A stretch of 64,000 nt of DNA from Fodinibius saliphilus (GCF_005869845.1 NZ_VAWF01000001.1:992001-1056000), one strand, 5' to 3'. Shown: positions 33,601-43,751, counted from the first letter of the stretch. Program-made: numbers and translations. Notes: generated by a model not told the origin, from the letters alone.

Positions 33601-36600
33601 TCCCCCGAGATACCATATGTCCATAATGCTGGTTGTTGTTTTCTATTGGAAGAACGAATTGCTGTTTCTGCTCTAAATTGTTTAGAAGGATAAATCACAT
33701 ATCCAGCTAACTTTTGAAAATATTGGGAAAGGGCACTACTAATTCCCAGATGTTCTTGCTCCACTGTATTATAAATAGATGCCATATCAAATGCCCGTTC
33801 TACCGCCGGAGGATTATCAAAAATATCCGCCAACTCTTCGGCTTCCTTGCGGCTACCAGCCCACCCAACGCCAAAGGTAATAGTCTTTTTTTCACCGGCA
33901 TCCAGCTGTACCGTACGGCGCAAACTCATTATCGGATCTGATATATTTCCGCGAGACCCGCTTAGATCATAATCAAACGCAATAGCTTTCGGATTCTCCC
34001 GTCCACGTCCCCGCCCAATAAAGCGTGAACGTTCAGTTTCAAATTCAAGGGTTTCATCTATCAATTCCCAGTTTTCCATGGCCATAGTATGCACCATGTA
34101 TATCGGTGTCTCTTCATCACTGCGGGGCCTACGCCACGCAATTATGGCATGGTGTTCGGGTAAGTAATCTGTTTGTACAAAAAGTTTCGAAAAAGCCGGA
34201 TGTGAATCATGACTACCTGCTTCATTCAAAACAACTTCCATATAGCTGGTAAGCTCAAGTGTCCTAGGCTTATCAGAATAATTAGTTAATGTAACTTTTC
34301 GCAATTCAATGGGATTTTCAGGAGAAATGCAGATTTCAGTTGTAGTCTCAATCCAATCATCAACTCTTGAGGTTTGTAACTTGCTATTATGAAACCAACT
34401 GTCATATCGATCGGGCTTCCGTTTAACCGGTTGGTGCATAGCCGACCAGTAATCCCCACTTTCCTGGTCTTTGATATAGATAAACATACCCAGTGGATCT
34501 TCGGTAGTATCGGCCTTCCAGCCAGTAAGCCTTATGTTATTGAACCTGGTACATCCTGTTCCTGCATGACTTATGAAACTATGAAGACTTCCATTGGATA
34601 AAAGGTGAACACGTGGTGGCGTAGCATCAAGGCTAGATACATCCGCATGTTCAACAATGTATTGCATCTCATCCTGTTCACCAGGCTCCATTTCTACATC
34701 AATAGGGTATGGCTCTTTGACTGGAATGCCTCTCGGAATGCGCTCTTGCAAGAGTAATTCACATGATCTGATCATTGGTTCAGCATGAAAGTCATCACGA
34801 ATCTTCCAATCGTTTAATACATTAAGCAATGAAGCAAGGGTCATTCCATGATGATGAGCCATATACATTTTCACTACTTTATATTCCTCACCTTTTTCTA
34901 AATGATCAGGTGTGAAATCGACCGCATCATAATATCCTTTTAGTCCCAATGCCCCCAGCTTTTCCAAGTTCTGAAGATTTTCAAACGCCGTTATAGGTTC
35001 AATCATCAATGCCAACGCTGATGCATATGGAGCTACCACATATTCTTCAGCAAGGCCTCGTTTAAGTCCCAAACCCGGAACACCAAACGAACGATACTGA
35101 TAATGCAGATCCATATTCAACCGGTTATAGGCACTTTCTGAGAATCCCCAGGGACGATTAAAACTTTGCGCATACTCTTTTTGCCACTCAATAATTCTGT
35201 AGAAGGTATGGCTTAATAATGTTGCTGAATAAGAACGAATGAATAATTGGGGCATTAAGTATTCAAAGGTAGTTCCACCCCATGACAACAAGAATTCATT
35301 TTCATTTCTGCTTGTCAGCCGACGACCTAGTCGGAACCAGTGTTCTGATGGGACGTCTCCTTTCGCAATAGCAATAAGCGATGCAATACGGGCCTCACTG
35401 GCTAACAAATCATAAGTCCCCTTATCAAGTTCAGCTTTATCAACATTATATCCGATACTAAATAGATTTTTCTCTTTTAGATATAGGAAAGAGAAATCCA
35501 TCTCTGATATCAACCTACTACATATTTCTCGAATTAAATTAACCTTCTGCTGCCAAGACTTGGTTATTTTGAAAGCGTCCTCCTCCTGATCTCTTCCCTC
35601 AAATTGTTCCAGTAATTCAGCAGGCGATATTTTTAAACTATCTATAGATGTTTGAGCGAAGTACGCTAGCTCATCCTTATAACTATCAATTTGATGAAGG
35701 GGACGTTCTAACCAAAACTGTAAATCTTCAACCCCTTTGTCGCCCAAGGCACTACGCAATTGCATTAAATTCTCACCACATAACTGACAGGCAACATCCT
35801 TGAGTTCTTGTAATAACTCCAAACTCTCTGATACTGTCTTTGGAGCCACCCCCTCAATCCGTTTCAGCATATCATTGATGCAGTGTTCCATCTTTTGACA
35901 GATCTTGGAATAATCCTCCGTTTTTTTGCTAACATCATCAGTTACAGCTTTGACCGTTCTAAGGGTCACATCTAACCCCTCCCAATACTGATCGTTAAGT
36001 ACCTGTTCAGAAAAAAGTCGCTTTATCCCCTGTTTAACAACAATTAAGCCAGCCGCCAAATTACCAGAATCAACAGTTGAGATATACCTGGGATTTAAGA
36101 CTTCCCCAAGACGTATTTCATACCAGTTATAAAAATGTCCCCGGAAACGATTCAATTGACTTAAAACATCCAGTGTATTCTCAAGACGGTTCAGGAACTC
36201 ATTAAAAGTGATATAACCGAACTCATATGCTGCTTGTGTAGCAATAAGTGTAAGCCCTATATTTGTAGGCGAGGTACGCGCCGTTGTTGGCAGTGAAGGT
36301 TCTTCTTGGTCATTATCAGGAGGTAACCAGAAATAATTTTCATTTACTAATTGCTCAAAATAGAACCACGTGCGGCGAGCATACGTCTTTAGCGTTTTTT
36401 TTTCAGATTCCGATAACACTTCTTCTTCGCCTTCATATAAACCTCCTGAATACCAGGCAAACCATGGCGAAACGATCCAAAGCAACCCAAAAGGAATAAC
36501 TAACCATGCCTTGGTGTGATCTATAATTAAGGATACTCCCATAATACCAATACCAAGTACCACAGCCCCCAACATAAGACGCAGATAATGAGCTAATGAG

Positions 36601-39404
36601 TCTGCACTCTGTTTTTCAGCTTGGAAAGAAGTAGTCCACTCCAACAAATTTTTACGGGATATATTTAACCGCCACAGGCTTCGAATAATTGCATCTAACT
36701 GGATAATAGCTTGGTGAGGTAGTATCGCCAGCGTAGAAACTGATTGAATAGTATTAATTCTAATATTTGAACGGATTCTCTCAAAGTACAGCTTCCATTT
36801 CACCCTTTTGGGACGATTCACAATGTCAGTAGAAAAACTTATAAAAATAGGGAAAGCAAGAATACCAATTGCTGCAAGAGTCCAAAATATGGCAGAGTTA
36901 GGTACTACAAACCACCCGAAAATTAAAAACAGAGTTAGGAAAAGGGGGTTTAATGAGCGACGCAGGTTATCGAATATTTTCCAACGCGATAATAGATTAA
37001 TAGGATTTTTTACTTTGCCTTCTTTACTAGGGACTTTTTTAAACAGCCATCGGGCAATTTGCCAGTCACCGCGCGTCCACCGATGGTTGCGTTTACTAAA
37101 GCTGTCGTAATTTCTGGGATACCCATCAAATAGTTCGATATTAGTAGCTAATCCCGCCCGCACATAATTACTTTCAATCAGATCATGAGATAGAATTCTA
37201 TTCTCCGGAAACCGTTTATCTAATACCCGATAGAAAGCTCGCACATCATATATTCCCTTGCCGGTATAAACGGCTTCTCCCATTAGATCCTGGTATATAT
37301 CAGAAACTGCTGTGGTATACGGATCTATACCCACATTTCCTGAAAATATATGAGTAAACCAGGTTTTATTAGCTTCATCAGGGGGGATAGAAATGCGAGG
37401 TTGTATAATGCCATACCCTTTTGTTATACGCCCATTTTCATCATTATACCATGCCCTGTTTAGTGGATGGGAAGCCACCTCAACCAGTTCCCTGATACTA
37501 TCAGGAGGAGTACGAGTATCAGCATCCAACGTTAATACATATTGCACCTGCTTTTGTTGAATACTCCCCTTGAAGTCCCCAAATATATAGTCAAACGGTA
37601 ATTCTTCCTCCGGATTACTAAGAACCCTGTTTAACTGCTCTAATTTACCACGCTTGCGTTCCCAACCCATCCATTTTTCTTCGGCTGCATTCCATTTGCG
37701 CTCGCGATGAAGAATAAAAAACTTATCTCCATAGTGAGAAGAATACTGCTCATTCAATTGATCTATTCCCCTGCTTGCCTCCTCAATAATTGCCCTATCT
37801 TCTGGCTTATTTTGGGAATCTGCGTCTGCAAAATCAGAAAGTAGTACAAATTGCAGTCCTACATCTTTATTCGCCAGTGAAGATATTTCAAGCGTTTCCA
37901 ACAGTTCTCTAACCTCCGCCTGTGAATGAAAAAGCGTAGGTATCACTACCATTGTACGTGCACTGGCAGGAATTCTTTCATCAAAATCCATTTTTGGTAA
38001 GATTCGGGGAGGTATCCAAAAAGCAAAAAACCGATTTACCACCGATATTGACAATTCAAGGGCCGGGAAAATAGCTATAAAAAAAGCACTGACAGCAACA
38101 AATAGCGGCAGGGTTAAGAAGTCAGTAACTGCCGTTAAGGCCGCCAGTGACAGGCAAGTAACAATTCCAACTATCCCAATATAAGACAAGGTACTTTGCT
38201 CAAGCTTCTTACGAATACGTTCCCCTATAGGCTTTTGATACCCAACTTGGGAACATAATTGATCATACCCTTCACCAATGAGATAGTACCCTACATGTTT
38301 CTTTAAAACCGTATAATCATCAAGTATATCTGTTATCTTTTGACCTGAGCCGTTAAGGTGCTGTTCAGCCAATAGTAATACCCTTTCGGCTACCTCCTTT
38401 TCAGAATAATTAGACTTACGACTCAACCGTTCAATAGTATCCCGGTATTGGTCTTTGGTTTGCACATCCATCTCTTCATACACTCCCAAAGGGTCGAGCT
38501 GCAATATTTTGTCTACCATAGAACAGCTCTCGACAAAATCCTGCCACTCTGTTTCTGATACCTGTCGTAAAGAAACAATGGCGTTTTGAATACTTACCTG
38601 TAACTTGGATTGTCGTTGTGATTCTTGGCGAATAGCCTCATCAACCGTAATTCCAAAGTTATTCAAATGATATTCAAACCATTTTTTCTCCTCCTCAGTA
38701 AGCAGTTCTGCTGAACGCAGCTGTCGAATCAACTCGATGTATAATTCTCGTTCACCGTGTAGCTTCTTTTGCTCTTCTACCCAATCAATAATTCGATATA
38801 ATAGCCAACCCGGTTCGGCATGTTGTTTTTGCTGTGTTAATTCTGAAATAAATTGTTGAATTGCGGTTCGCACCTTCCGGTATTTTACCACCTGTTGAGC
38901 AAGAATTGTTAACTGCTTGAGCAGGGCAAAACGCACCATAATCGGAGTAGCCCAGAGTTCTCCTATCTTTAAAGTCAGCTCTTCTTGGTACCCATCGGTA
39001 TACTGCGCAATATTGTCAATTCCAATTTTGTTATCGGTATGCATCGCCAGGTTTTGTACTAACCCATATACCCTAGGCTTTCCCTGGTTAGGCCCTGTCG
39101 TGAGATGCGGGAGGCTCTCTTGAAATCCCATAGGAAAGTCGTGCTCAACCTGAATAATCTGCTCCTGAATAATATAAAAGTTATCGATTATCCACTCAGA
39201 TGCCGGCGTCATCTCTTTATTTTGCTTGGCGGAAGTTGCTAACAATCGATAGGCTTCTGTCAACTCTTCTTTTATTGCTGCCAATTGAGGCTGTATAGGA
39301 GCAATATACTCATCCTCGTAAGAAAAAGACTGTCGCTGCGCCAGTTTTTTAGCATCCTTCCTTAGTAATTCCGGTTGATACATTAATGGTGTTTGAGTAG
39401 GCAT
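30699..39404 (-). CDS. ndvB: Cyclic beta-1,2-glucan synthase-like giant protein (GT84 + GH94)
   Basis: The 2901-residue protein has the NdvB/ChvB layout. It has an N-terminal helical region, then membrane helices near 410-470. A processive glycosyltransferase (about 480-870) follows, with LDADTRTPPDSI and the RNHRWTRGDWQIARW box. Further membrane helices come next, a long middle region with a glucoamylase-like domain (YVVAPYASALALMIEP; MYMAHHHGMTLASLLN), beta-sandwich domains, and a C-terminal GH94 phosphorylase domain with GGGDWNDGMNRVG, whose Asp is the general acid. It would build, trim and cyclise beta-1,2-glucan at the inner membrane for osmoadaptation. It begins 9 bases after a DUF5335 gene, probably translationally coupled. 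Its large size is normal for the family. Confidence 0.95.
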   Translation of the reverse strand: MPTQTPLMYQPELLRKDAKKLAQRQSFSYEDEYIAPIQPQLAAIKEELTEAYRLLATSAKQNKEMTPASEWIIDNFYIIQEQIIQVEHDFPMGFQESLPHLTTGPNQGKPRVYGLVQNLAMHTDNKIGIDNIAQYTDGYQEELTLKIGELWATPIMVRFALLKQLTILAQQVVKYRKVRTAIQQFISELTQQKQHAEPGWLLYRIIDWVEEQKKLHGERELYIELIRQLRSAELLTEEEKKWFEYHLNNFGITVDEAIRQESQRQSKLQVSIQNAIVSLRQVSETEWQDFVESCSMVDKILQLDPLGVYEEMDVQTKDQYRDTIERLSRKSNYSEKEVAERVLLLAEQHLNGSGQKITDILDDYTVLKKHVGYYLIGEGYDQLCSQVGYQKPIGERIRKKLEQSTLSYIGIVGIVTCLSLAALTAVTDFLTLPLFVAVSAFFIAIFPALELSISVVNRFFAFWIPPRILPKMDFDERIPASARTMVVIPTLFHSQAEVRELLETLEISSLANKDVGLQFVLLSDFADADSQNKPEDRAIIEEASRGIDQLNEQYSSHYGDKFFILHRERKWNAAEEKWMGWERKRGKLEQLNRVLSNPEEELPFDYIFGDFKGSIQQKQVQYVLTLDADTRTPPDSIRELVEVASHPLNRAWYNDENGRITKGYGIIQPRISIPPDEANKTWFTHIFSGNVGIDPYTTAVSDIYQDLMGEAVYTGKGIYDVRAFYRVLDKRFPENRILSHDLIESNYVRAGLATNIELFDGYPRNYDSFSKRNHRWTRGDWQIARWLFKKVPSKEGKVKNPINLLSRWKIFDNLRRSLNPLFLTLFLIFGWFVVPNSAIFWTLAAIGILAFPIFISFSTDIVNRPKRVKWKLYFERIRSNIRINTIQSVSTLAILPHQAIIQLDAIIRSLWRLNISRKNLLEWTTSFQAEKQSADSLAHYLRLMLGAVVLGIGIMGVSLIIDHTKAWLVIPFGLLWIVSPWFAWYSGGLYEGEEEVLSESEKKTLKTYARRTWFYFEQLVNENYFWLPPDNDQEEPSLPTTARTSPTNIGLTLIATQAAYEFGYITFNEFLNRLENTLDVLSQLNRFRGHFYNWYEIRLGEVLNPRYISTVDSGNLAAGLIVVKQGIKRLFSEQVLNDQYWEGLDVTLRTVKAVTDDVSKKTEDYSKICQKMEHCINDMLKRIEGVAPKTVSESLELLQELKDVACQLCGENLMQLRSALGDKGVEDLQFWLERPLHQIDSYKDELAYFAQTSIDSLKISPAELLEQFEGRDQEEDAFKITKSWQQKVNLIREICSRLISEMDFSFLYLKEKNLFSIGYNVDKAELDKGTYDLLASEARIASLIAIAKGDVPSEHWFRLGRRLTSRNENEFLLSWGGTTFEYLMPQLFIRSYSATLLSHTFYRIIEWQKEYAQSFNRPWGFSESAYNRLNMDLHYQYRSFGVPGLGLKRGLAEEYVVAPYASALALMIEPITAFENLQNLEKLGALGLKGYYDAVDFTPDHLEKGEEYKVVKMYMAHHHGMTLASLLNVLNDWKIRDDFHAEPMIRSCELLLQERIPRGIPVKEPYPIDVEMEPGEQDEMQYIVEHADVSSLDATPPRVHLLSNGSLHSFISHAGTGCTRFNNIRLTGWKADTTEDPLGMFIYIKDQESGDYWSAMHQPVKRKPDRYDSWFHNSKLQTSRVDDWIETTTEICISPENPIELRKVTLTNYSDKPRTLELTSYMEVVLNEAGSHDSHPAFSKLFVQTDYLPEHHAIIAWRRPRSDEETPIYMVHTMAMENWELIDETLEFETERSRFIGRGRGRENPKAIAFDYDLSGSRGNISDPIMSLRRTVQLDAGEKKTITFGVGWAGSRKEAEELADIFDNPPAVERAFDMASIYNTVEQEHLGISSALSQYFQKLAGYVIYPSKQFRAETAIRSSNRKQQPALWTYGISGDFPILVFRIRHTDQLSSLEKALKGHLFWMHRGLQVDFVIINDHPPSYADELQEGIQRIVDAIHGSHHGGGEPNIFTLRSDRIPDEDYRLILTVASIVLEGKLPTIEMKKGDKVPRFSRNDEMPLYEPASLLFDKHNSDKKELSEKLKFYNGFGGFTENGKEYQIYITPSKEKKGLEFPPAPWVNVIGNKEGGFITTEKGAGYSWSKNSRENKLTSWSNDPLLDPVSEAFFIRDEENKEFWSPTPGPTPGKQGYKVSHGFGYSRFEHETHGIESKLVQFVPRKDPVKISLLTLKNNGNSRRNISIFNYTAWVLGIDREKSAQFIVQEKDDQYQAIIAQNWYNNEFADRTAFACIPDIEGKEMQSAFTTDRETFIGRNGSLKRAKAISEDELLDNSINNESDPCAAFQRLLTLEVKEEITFVVLIGEAVNRKQAEIIIDRYSDIKQAREALQKVKSYWQHRLGRVQVQTPDQALNILMNGWLQYQNIVCRMWSRTGFYQAGGAFGFRDQLQDSMAALYVDPQMTRDQILLHASRQFKKGDVQHWWHPPTGRGIRSRITDDRLWLPYVVDYYIKATGDTGLLEENIPYLKARELEDDEHEAYLHPEVMSGPDGEESLYHHCIRAIDVTLQMGEHGLPLIGGGDWNDGMNRVGHGGKGESVWLGFFLYSVLKQFKNYAEIMGAEKKARDFDIEAEKLKQHLNKEGWDGKWYRRAFYDDGTPLGSVENDECKIDAIAQAWSIISGVATSKKAEKALSALDEHLVSESDRIIRLLTPPFDQTEKDPGYIKGYIPGVRENGGQYTHAAIWAIKAFAKQGYGDKAVSYLSMINPVNHSSSKEDVARYKVEPYAVAADIYGEPPLTGQGGWTWYTGSAGWMYQVALESILGITIEPKLLVIEPAIASYWQGYEVEWKRLDSETIYHIKIINDQGIEQGLLRGTIDGREVQFPGGKAEIKLTKDGKEHNIELKMVAR

Positions 39405-39413
39405 CAGCTAATT

Positions 39414-39743
39414 TTACCGAGTTTCTATAATATCTTTGGTACCGTCTTCCTGAATAACTTCCAAATTAAGTATCCACCCATCCTTGTTTTCTGTCACATA
39501 TATTTCTTTCGGTTTATGTATTATATGACTTGAGTCCTCTAACCGTATATCCAATAAATCTCCTTTGGCATCATACGTAATACCCTTGAGTAGTACCCAT
39601 GTTGTTGCCTGTTGGGCTCCCATAGAATCAGATAGCACTCTGATCTCTACATATTCAGGTTCTTCATCTTTTAAATATTTCTTAGAAAAAGAGTTGAAAT
39701 ACTCCCCCCACTCTTTTTTTTCAATTTCTTTAATAGCCATCAT
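39414..39743 (-). CDS. DUF5335 family protein
   Basis: The 109-residue cytoplasmic protein reads KEWGEYFNSFSKKYL, then short strands (YVEIRVLSDSMGAQQAT; LLKGITYDAKGDLLDIRLED) and ends with ILNLEVIQEDGTKDIIETR. This fits the small DUF5335 family, of unknown function, which is often near stress or ion-transport genes. It sits 9 bases upstream of the glucan synthase gene on the same strand, so it is the first gene of that operon and may modulate it; this last point is inference. Confidence 0.75.
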   Translation of the reverse strand: MMAIKEIEKKEWGEYFNSFSKKYLKDEEPEYVEIRVLSDSMGAQQATTWVLLKGITYDAKGDLLDIRLEDSSHIIHKPKEIYVTENKDGWILNLEVIQEDGTKDIIETR

Positions 39744-39922
39744 TTCCTCACTTCTCTTTATGATTTACAATTACTGCTTAATATTTCTTTCTTCTCTAAG
39801 ATTAAAGAGGGTTTATTACTCCCATATATGACAGTAAAAGCCCTACATGAAAAGCAACTTCGAAGTGCCTCTAATATCTTATAAAAGGTATTGAGAAGGG
39901 AAGCATTGTTATAGGAGGTAGT

Positions 39923-39951
39923 TGATAGCTTAGTTAAAGTTTAAGCTATCA
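39923..39951. repeat. Perfect 10-bp stem with 9-nt loop in divergent promoter region
   Basis: TGATAGCTTA (39923-39932) and TAAGCTATCA (39942-39951) are perfect complements around GTTAAAGTT. It lies in the 320-bp gap between the divergent DUF5335 gene and the bactofilin-like gene. It is not followed by a T run, so an operator or mRNA leader hairpin is more likely than a terminator. Nothing else is recognised in this gap. Confidence 0.45.
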
Positions 39952-40065
39952 GGATATTTCTTACAATAATATCAGTATACCTGCTACAGAATAACCCCAC
40001 AAATACCATTATTTAAACAATGGATTTTACAATGCCACTTAATGAAAATGATAGAGAGTTGCACG

Positions 40066-41208
40066 ATGAAAAAACTATGTCTGGTTCTTATGCTATCAGT
40101 TATTTTCTTTCAGTTAGCAACAGCCCAAAGCAACAATTATAGAATTGGAGAGTATATCCAGGTTGTGAAAACGGACTCCATTAAAACGCAATTTATGGCC
40201 GCAGGCCAAACTGTTGATATCTTCGGATGGCTGGGCAATGATTTATTTTCGGCTGCAGAACTTATTTCTATAGATGGGTATATCACTGATGATGCTATAC
40301 TGGCAAGTAGACACGCTAGCATTCGGGGAACTATTGGTGATCTTTTAGCTGGGGTTGCTGAAACCTTCATTATTGACGGAAACGTAAATGGAGATATTTT
40401 TGTGGCCGGTCGTGAAGTTCGTATCACAAATAACACCCACATTATAGGAAATGCTCATATAGCTGCTGAAACCATTATTATTGAAGGAGGATTAGTTGAA
40501 GGACAGTTAAACGCTGCAGCTTCCACAATAAGAATAGATGGCCGTATCAATAATAAAGCTCATTTTTATACACCTGATATAACTTTTGGTGAAAATTATC
40601 AGGCAACTTACGGCACCAATATAATTAGCGATCAAGAAGTGCACAGAGAAAATATTGGCATCATCCCGCCCAATCTCACAATCACAATAAATAAACCAAA
40701 AATATGGCCTGTCTTACTATTTAAAATTGGATTATACCTCGCACTTTTAATCACTGGCCTAATTTTTATAAGACTGTTTGAACAGACTTCCAAAGACCTA
40801 TACCGTTTCTCTACCGAACAGATGTTGAAAAATACCGGTACAGGCTTACTATCGTTTATCGCCTGGCCCATTGTTATAACTGCGCTATTTATACTTGTCC
40901 TAACAATCCCTCTTTCCATTATTTTATTATTCATGTATGGTTTGGCACTACTTTTCAGTTACCTATTCGTAGCTATGCTATTGGGTAGTATGGGCATTGT
41001 GTATTTTAAACAAGAAGCTACAACTTCTACCTATTATTGGGGACTGGCACTTGGGATGATCCTTGTTGGGATACTAGTTAACCTGCCTTTTATAGGTTGG
41101 GTGCTAAATATTCTGCTACTCTTTTTTGGCTTGGGTAGTATTGTGCGATATGTATGGATAAACCGAACAGTAACTGAAAGTATCGAGAATCCCCAGGGAG
41201 CTATGTAA
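40066..41208 (+). CDS. Bactofilin-like beta-helix membrane protein
   Basis: The 380-residue protein (start at MKKLCLVLM, 40066; two in-frame ATGs lie just upstream) has a signal peptide ending TAQ. A right-handed beta-helix-like repeat region follows (residues 30-185), built of short turns such as LISIDGYITDDAILA, FIIDGNVNGDIFVAGREV and IRIDGRINNKAHF, like bactofilin/polymer-forming domains. After it come four membrane helices (residues 220-370). The repeat region should be periplasmic. Its stop overlaps the ATG of the downstream MMPL gene (TAATG), indicating translational coupling and a joint role, perhaps in envelope lipid transport. Confidence 0.75.
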   Translation: MKKLCLVLMLSVIFFQLATAQSNNYRIGEYIQVVKTDSIKTQFMAAGQTVDIFGWLGNDLFSAAELISIDGYITDDAILASRHASIRGTIGDLLAGVAETFIIDGNVNGDIFVAGREVRITNNTHIIGNAHIAAETIIIEGGLVEGQLNAAASTIRIDGRINNKAHFYTPDITFGENYQATYGTNIISDQEVHRENIGIIPPNLTITINKPKIWPVLLFKIGLYLALLITGLIFIRLFEQTSKDLYRFSTEQMLKNTGTGLLSFIAWPIVITALFILVLTIPLSIILLFMYGLALLFSYLFVAMLLGSMGIVYFKQEATTSTYYWGLALGMILVGILVNLPFIGWVLNILLLFFGLGSIVRYVWINRTVTESIENPQGAM

Positions 41209-43751
41209 TGATTAACTGGCTGTTTCAACACTTACGGCCAATACTGCAACAGGCTATTCGCCGACCAATAGCGGTTTTTTCAGTAAGTTTGTTAGTTGCT
41301 TTGGCCGGTTTTGTACTGGCAACCAATCTCCGTATTGATAATGACCTATCAAAACTAATCCCCCAAATATACCCCAGTGTACAAGCGTTAAACACTTTAC
41401 GCAACCAAGTAGGGGCTGAACATGAATTAGCTGTAGCAATACACAGCCCCTCTTTTGAAGCCAACAAACAATTTGCCAAAGATTTAATAGATCCGGCCCT
41501 CAATCTTTGGGGTGATGATTATGACACTCCCTATTTCTTCCGCGCTGAATTTAAAAAAGAGATCAATTTTTTGCAGCAAAATGCCCTCTATTTAGCTACG
41601 GATGATGAACTTAATCTACTCGAGAAGTTCTTGACCACCAAAATCACCGAAGCAAAACAGGAAGCAAATCCCTTTTTCGTTGATCTTGAAGAAGATGATT
41701 CTGTTGATACTGATTCGCTGGGAGAAGAACTAGATGAAAAATATAAGGCGCTTGTTGGATCAGAATATAACCTATCAGCAGATTCTACAATACTGGTAGT
41801 AAAATTTTTTCCCAGCGGGGCCCAAACGGATCTTCAATTCATCAAGGATACCTATGCCGATTTGAATCAGCTGATAGACCAACTTGTCCCCTCTTCTTAT
41901 CACCCGCAAATGGAAGTTGTGGCAGCCGGGCGTTTGATACGAACTCTCATCGAAATTGAAACCATTACTGATGATGTAATAGATTCATTTGGCGCCGGCG
42001 TTTTATTACTGATGAGTATAGTCGTACTATATTTTTCCTATAAAGGCTATCGAAGAAATGGTAGCGAGCAATTGTTATTTCACAATATTAGTAAGCAGCT
42101 TATTCAAATACCGGCTTATCTCTTACTCATTGGGTTGCCCCTCGCATTTAGTCTTTGCTGGACCTTCGGAATCACTTATATAATACACGGGACATTGAAT
42201 ATCATGACCTCAACCCTGGGCTTGCTCCTTTTTGGGATGGGGATTGACTTCGGCATACACTTTTTCGCACGGTATGCCGAGCAGCGCGAAAAAGGAGAGA
42301 CTGTTGATGAAGCAATTATTACCACTTTTATGACCACAGGTCAAGCTATTTTTACGGTAGGTCTAACAACTTCAGCTGGCTTTTTCATACTCCTCATTGC
42401 AGACTTCAAGGGCTTCAGTGAATTTGGAATGATTGCCGGTATTGGTCTTCAATTTGCTATTATTGCCTATCTCTTTTTCTTGCCGGCCCTGCTTGTATTG
42501 CTAGAACAGAGCCCCATACTAAACCTGCAAAAAAAATCTCCGAAAAGTAGTTTAGCTGATCACCAAAATCCTTATACCAAGAGTAACAGCTGGAAAAATA
42601 TCGCAATTGGTATCATAGGAATATCAATTGTAGTTACAGCCATTACACTGATCAAACTACCCAATCTTTCGTTTGAATATGATTTTGGAAAACTCGAACC
42701 TAAATACGAACGCTATCGAGAACTCAACCAAAAGGTGTGGAACGTATACAGTGACCGGGAAACACGCAATGCCGCTTATATTATTGTTGACAACGCTTCG
42801 CACGCACCCAAAGTTGCAGAAATCCTTCGCGAGCGTGCAGCAAAAGATACTATAACCCCTACTATAAGAGAAGTAGAGATTTTTCAGGATCGATTCCCAG
42901 CAACTACACTTGAGATACAGCACAAATTGAATAGACTCAAAAATATAAGAGCATTATTATCGGATCCTTTTATCAAAGAAAATGACAGCAAAGTGATACA
43001 ACGACTGCGTTCGGCTGCATCTACAAAGACCGCAATACCACTTAAAAAAATCCCCGACTTTCTTAAAGCTCCCTTTACTTCAAAAAATGGTGATATAGGA
43101 AATTTAGTCATTATCTATCCATCGGTAGGGTTATCTGATGGCCGAAATTCCATGAATTTTACTGATGATGTTGGTAAAGTCACTTTGGATAATAATAAAA
43201 CCTATTACGCAGGCTCGACCTCCATCGTTGCCTCCGATATGTTACGGTTAATGATTGCCGAAGCTCCAACCATGCTTATATTAACTATCTTATTTATCAT
43301 CATTTTCAAACTCCTGATCCTTCATAAAGTTAAATGGATGATTTTTGCCCTACTCCCTTTGATCGCTAGTTTTATTTGGTTATTTGGGCTTATGGACCTG
43401 CTGGGGTGGCGTCTTAACCTTTATAACTTGGTTGTATTACCTACGATATTGGGTATTGGTGATGATAGTGGAATTCATATAGTCCATCGTTACTTGGAAG
43501 AGGGAAAAAAGTCCATCAAAACTGTCTTGAAGTCAACAGGTGAGCATGTATTGGTAAGCGGATTTACCACTATGCTCGGTTTTAGCGGCCTTCTTTTTTC
43601 AATACATCCGGGAATGCGTTCAATCGGAGAGGTGGCCATTCTGGGAATTGGCCTTTCACTGATAACCGCATTAGTTACACTGCCTGCTCTTTTAATATTA
43701 TCTACCAAGCTTAGCTCTAAGGACTTTACAAAAGATACAATAAGAGGTTAA
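41208..43751 (+). CDS. MMPL/RND-family lipid exporter
   Basis: The 847-residue protein has the RND pattern. One N-terminal helix (AVFSVSLLVALAGFVLA) is followed by a large periplasmic loop (50-260), five to six helices (GAGVLLLMSIVVLYF; the GMGIDFGIHFFARYAEQ motif), a second loop (490-690) and a second helix set with GIGDDSGIHIVHRYLEEGK. The paired GxGxDxGIH motifs carry the proton-relay Asp. It resembles HpnN-type MMPL proteins that move hopanoids or other lipids across the envelope. The ATG overlaps the previous stop by one base. Confidence 0.92.
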   Translation: MINWLFQHLRPILQQAIRRPIAVFSVSLLVALAGFVLATNLRIDNDLSKLIPQIYPSVQALNTLRNQVGAEHELAVAIHSPSFEANKQFAKDLIDPALNLWGDDYDTPYFFRAEFKKEINFLQQNALYLATDDELNLLEKFLTTKITEAKQEANPFFVDLEEDDSVDTDSLGEELDEKYKALVGSEYNLSADSTILVVKFFPSGAQTDLQFIKDTYADLNQLIDQLVPSSYHPQMEVVAAGRLIRTLIEIETITDDVIDSFGAGVLLLMSIVVLYFSYKGYRRNGSEQLLFHNISKQLIQIPAYLLLIGLPLAFSLCWTFGITYIIHGTLNIMTSTLGLLLFGMGIDFGIHFFARYAEQREKGETVDEAIITTFMTTGQAIFTVGLTTSAGFFILLIADFKGFSEFGMIAGIGLQFAIIAYLFFLPALLVLLEQSPILNLQKKSPKSSLADHQNPYTKSNSWKNIAIGIIGISIVVTAITLIKLPNLSFEYDFGKLEPKYERYRELNQKVWNVYSDRETRNAAYIIVDNASHAPKVAEILRERAAKDTITPTIREVEIFQDRFPATTLEIQHKLNRLKNIRALLSDPFIKENDSKVIQRLRSAASTKTAIPLKKIPDFLKAPFTSKNGDIGNLVIIYPSVGLSDGRNSMNFTDDVGKVTLDNNKTYYAGSTSIVASDMLRLMIAEAPTMLILTILFIIIFKLLILHKVKWMIFALLPLIASFIWLFGLMDLLGWRLNLYNLVVLPTILGIGDDSGIHIVHRYLEEGKKSIKTVLKSTGEHVLVSGFTTMLGFSGLLFSIHPGMRSIGEVAILGIGLSLITALVTLPALLILSTKLSSKDFTKDTIRG

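Noticed and set aside
30699-39404. Intein or gene fusion artefact behind the 2901-residue protein
   Set aside because: The length and domain order match known cyclic beta-1,2-glucan synthases, and no intein splice motifs were seen.
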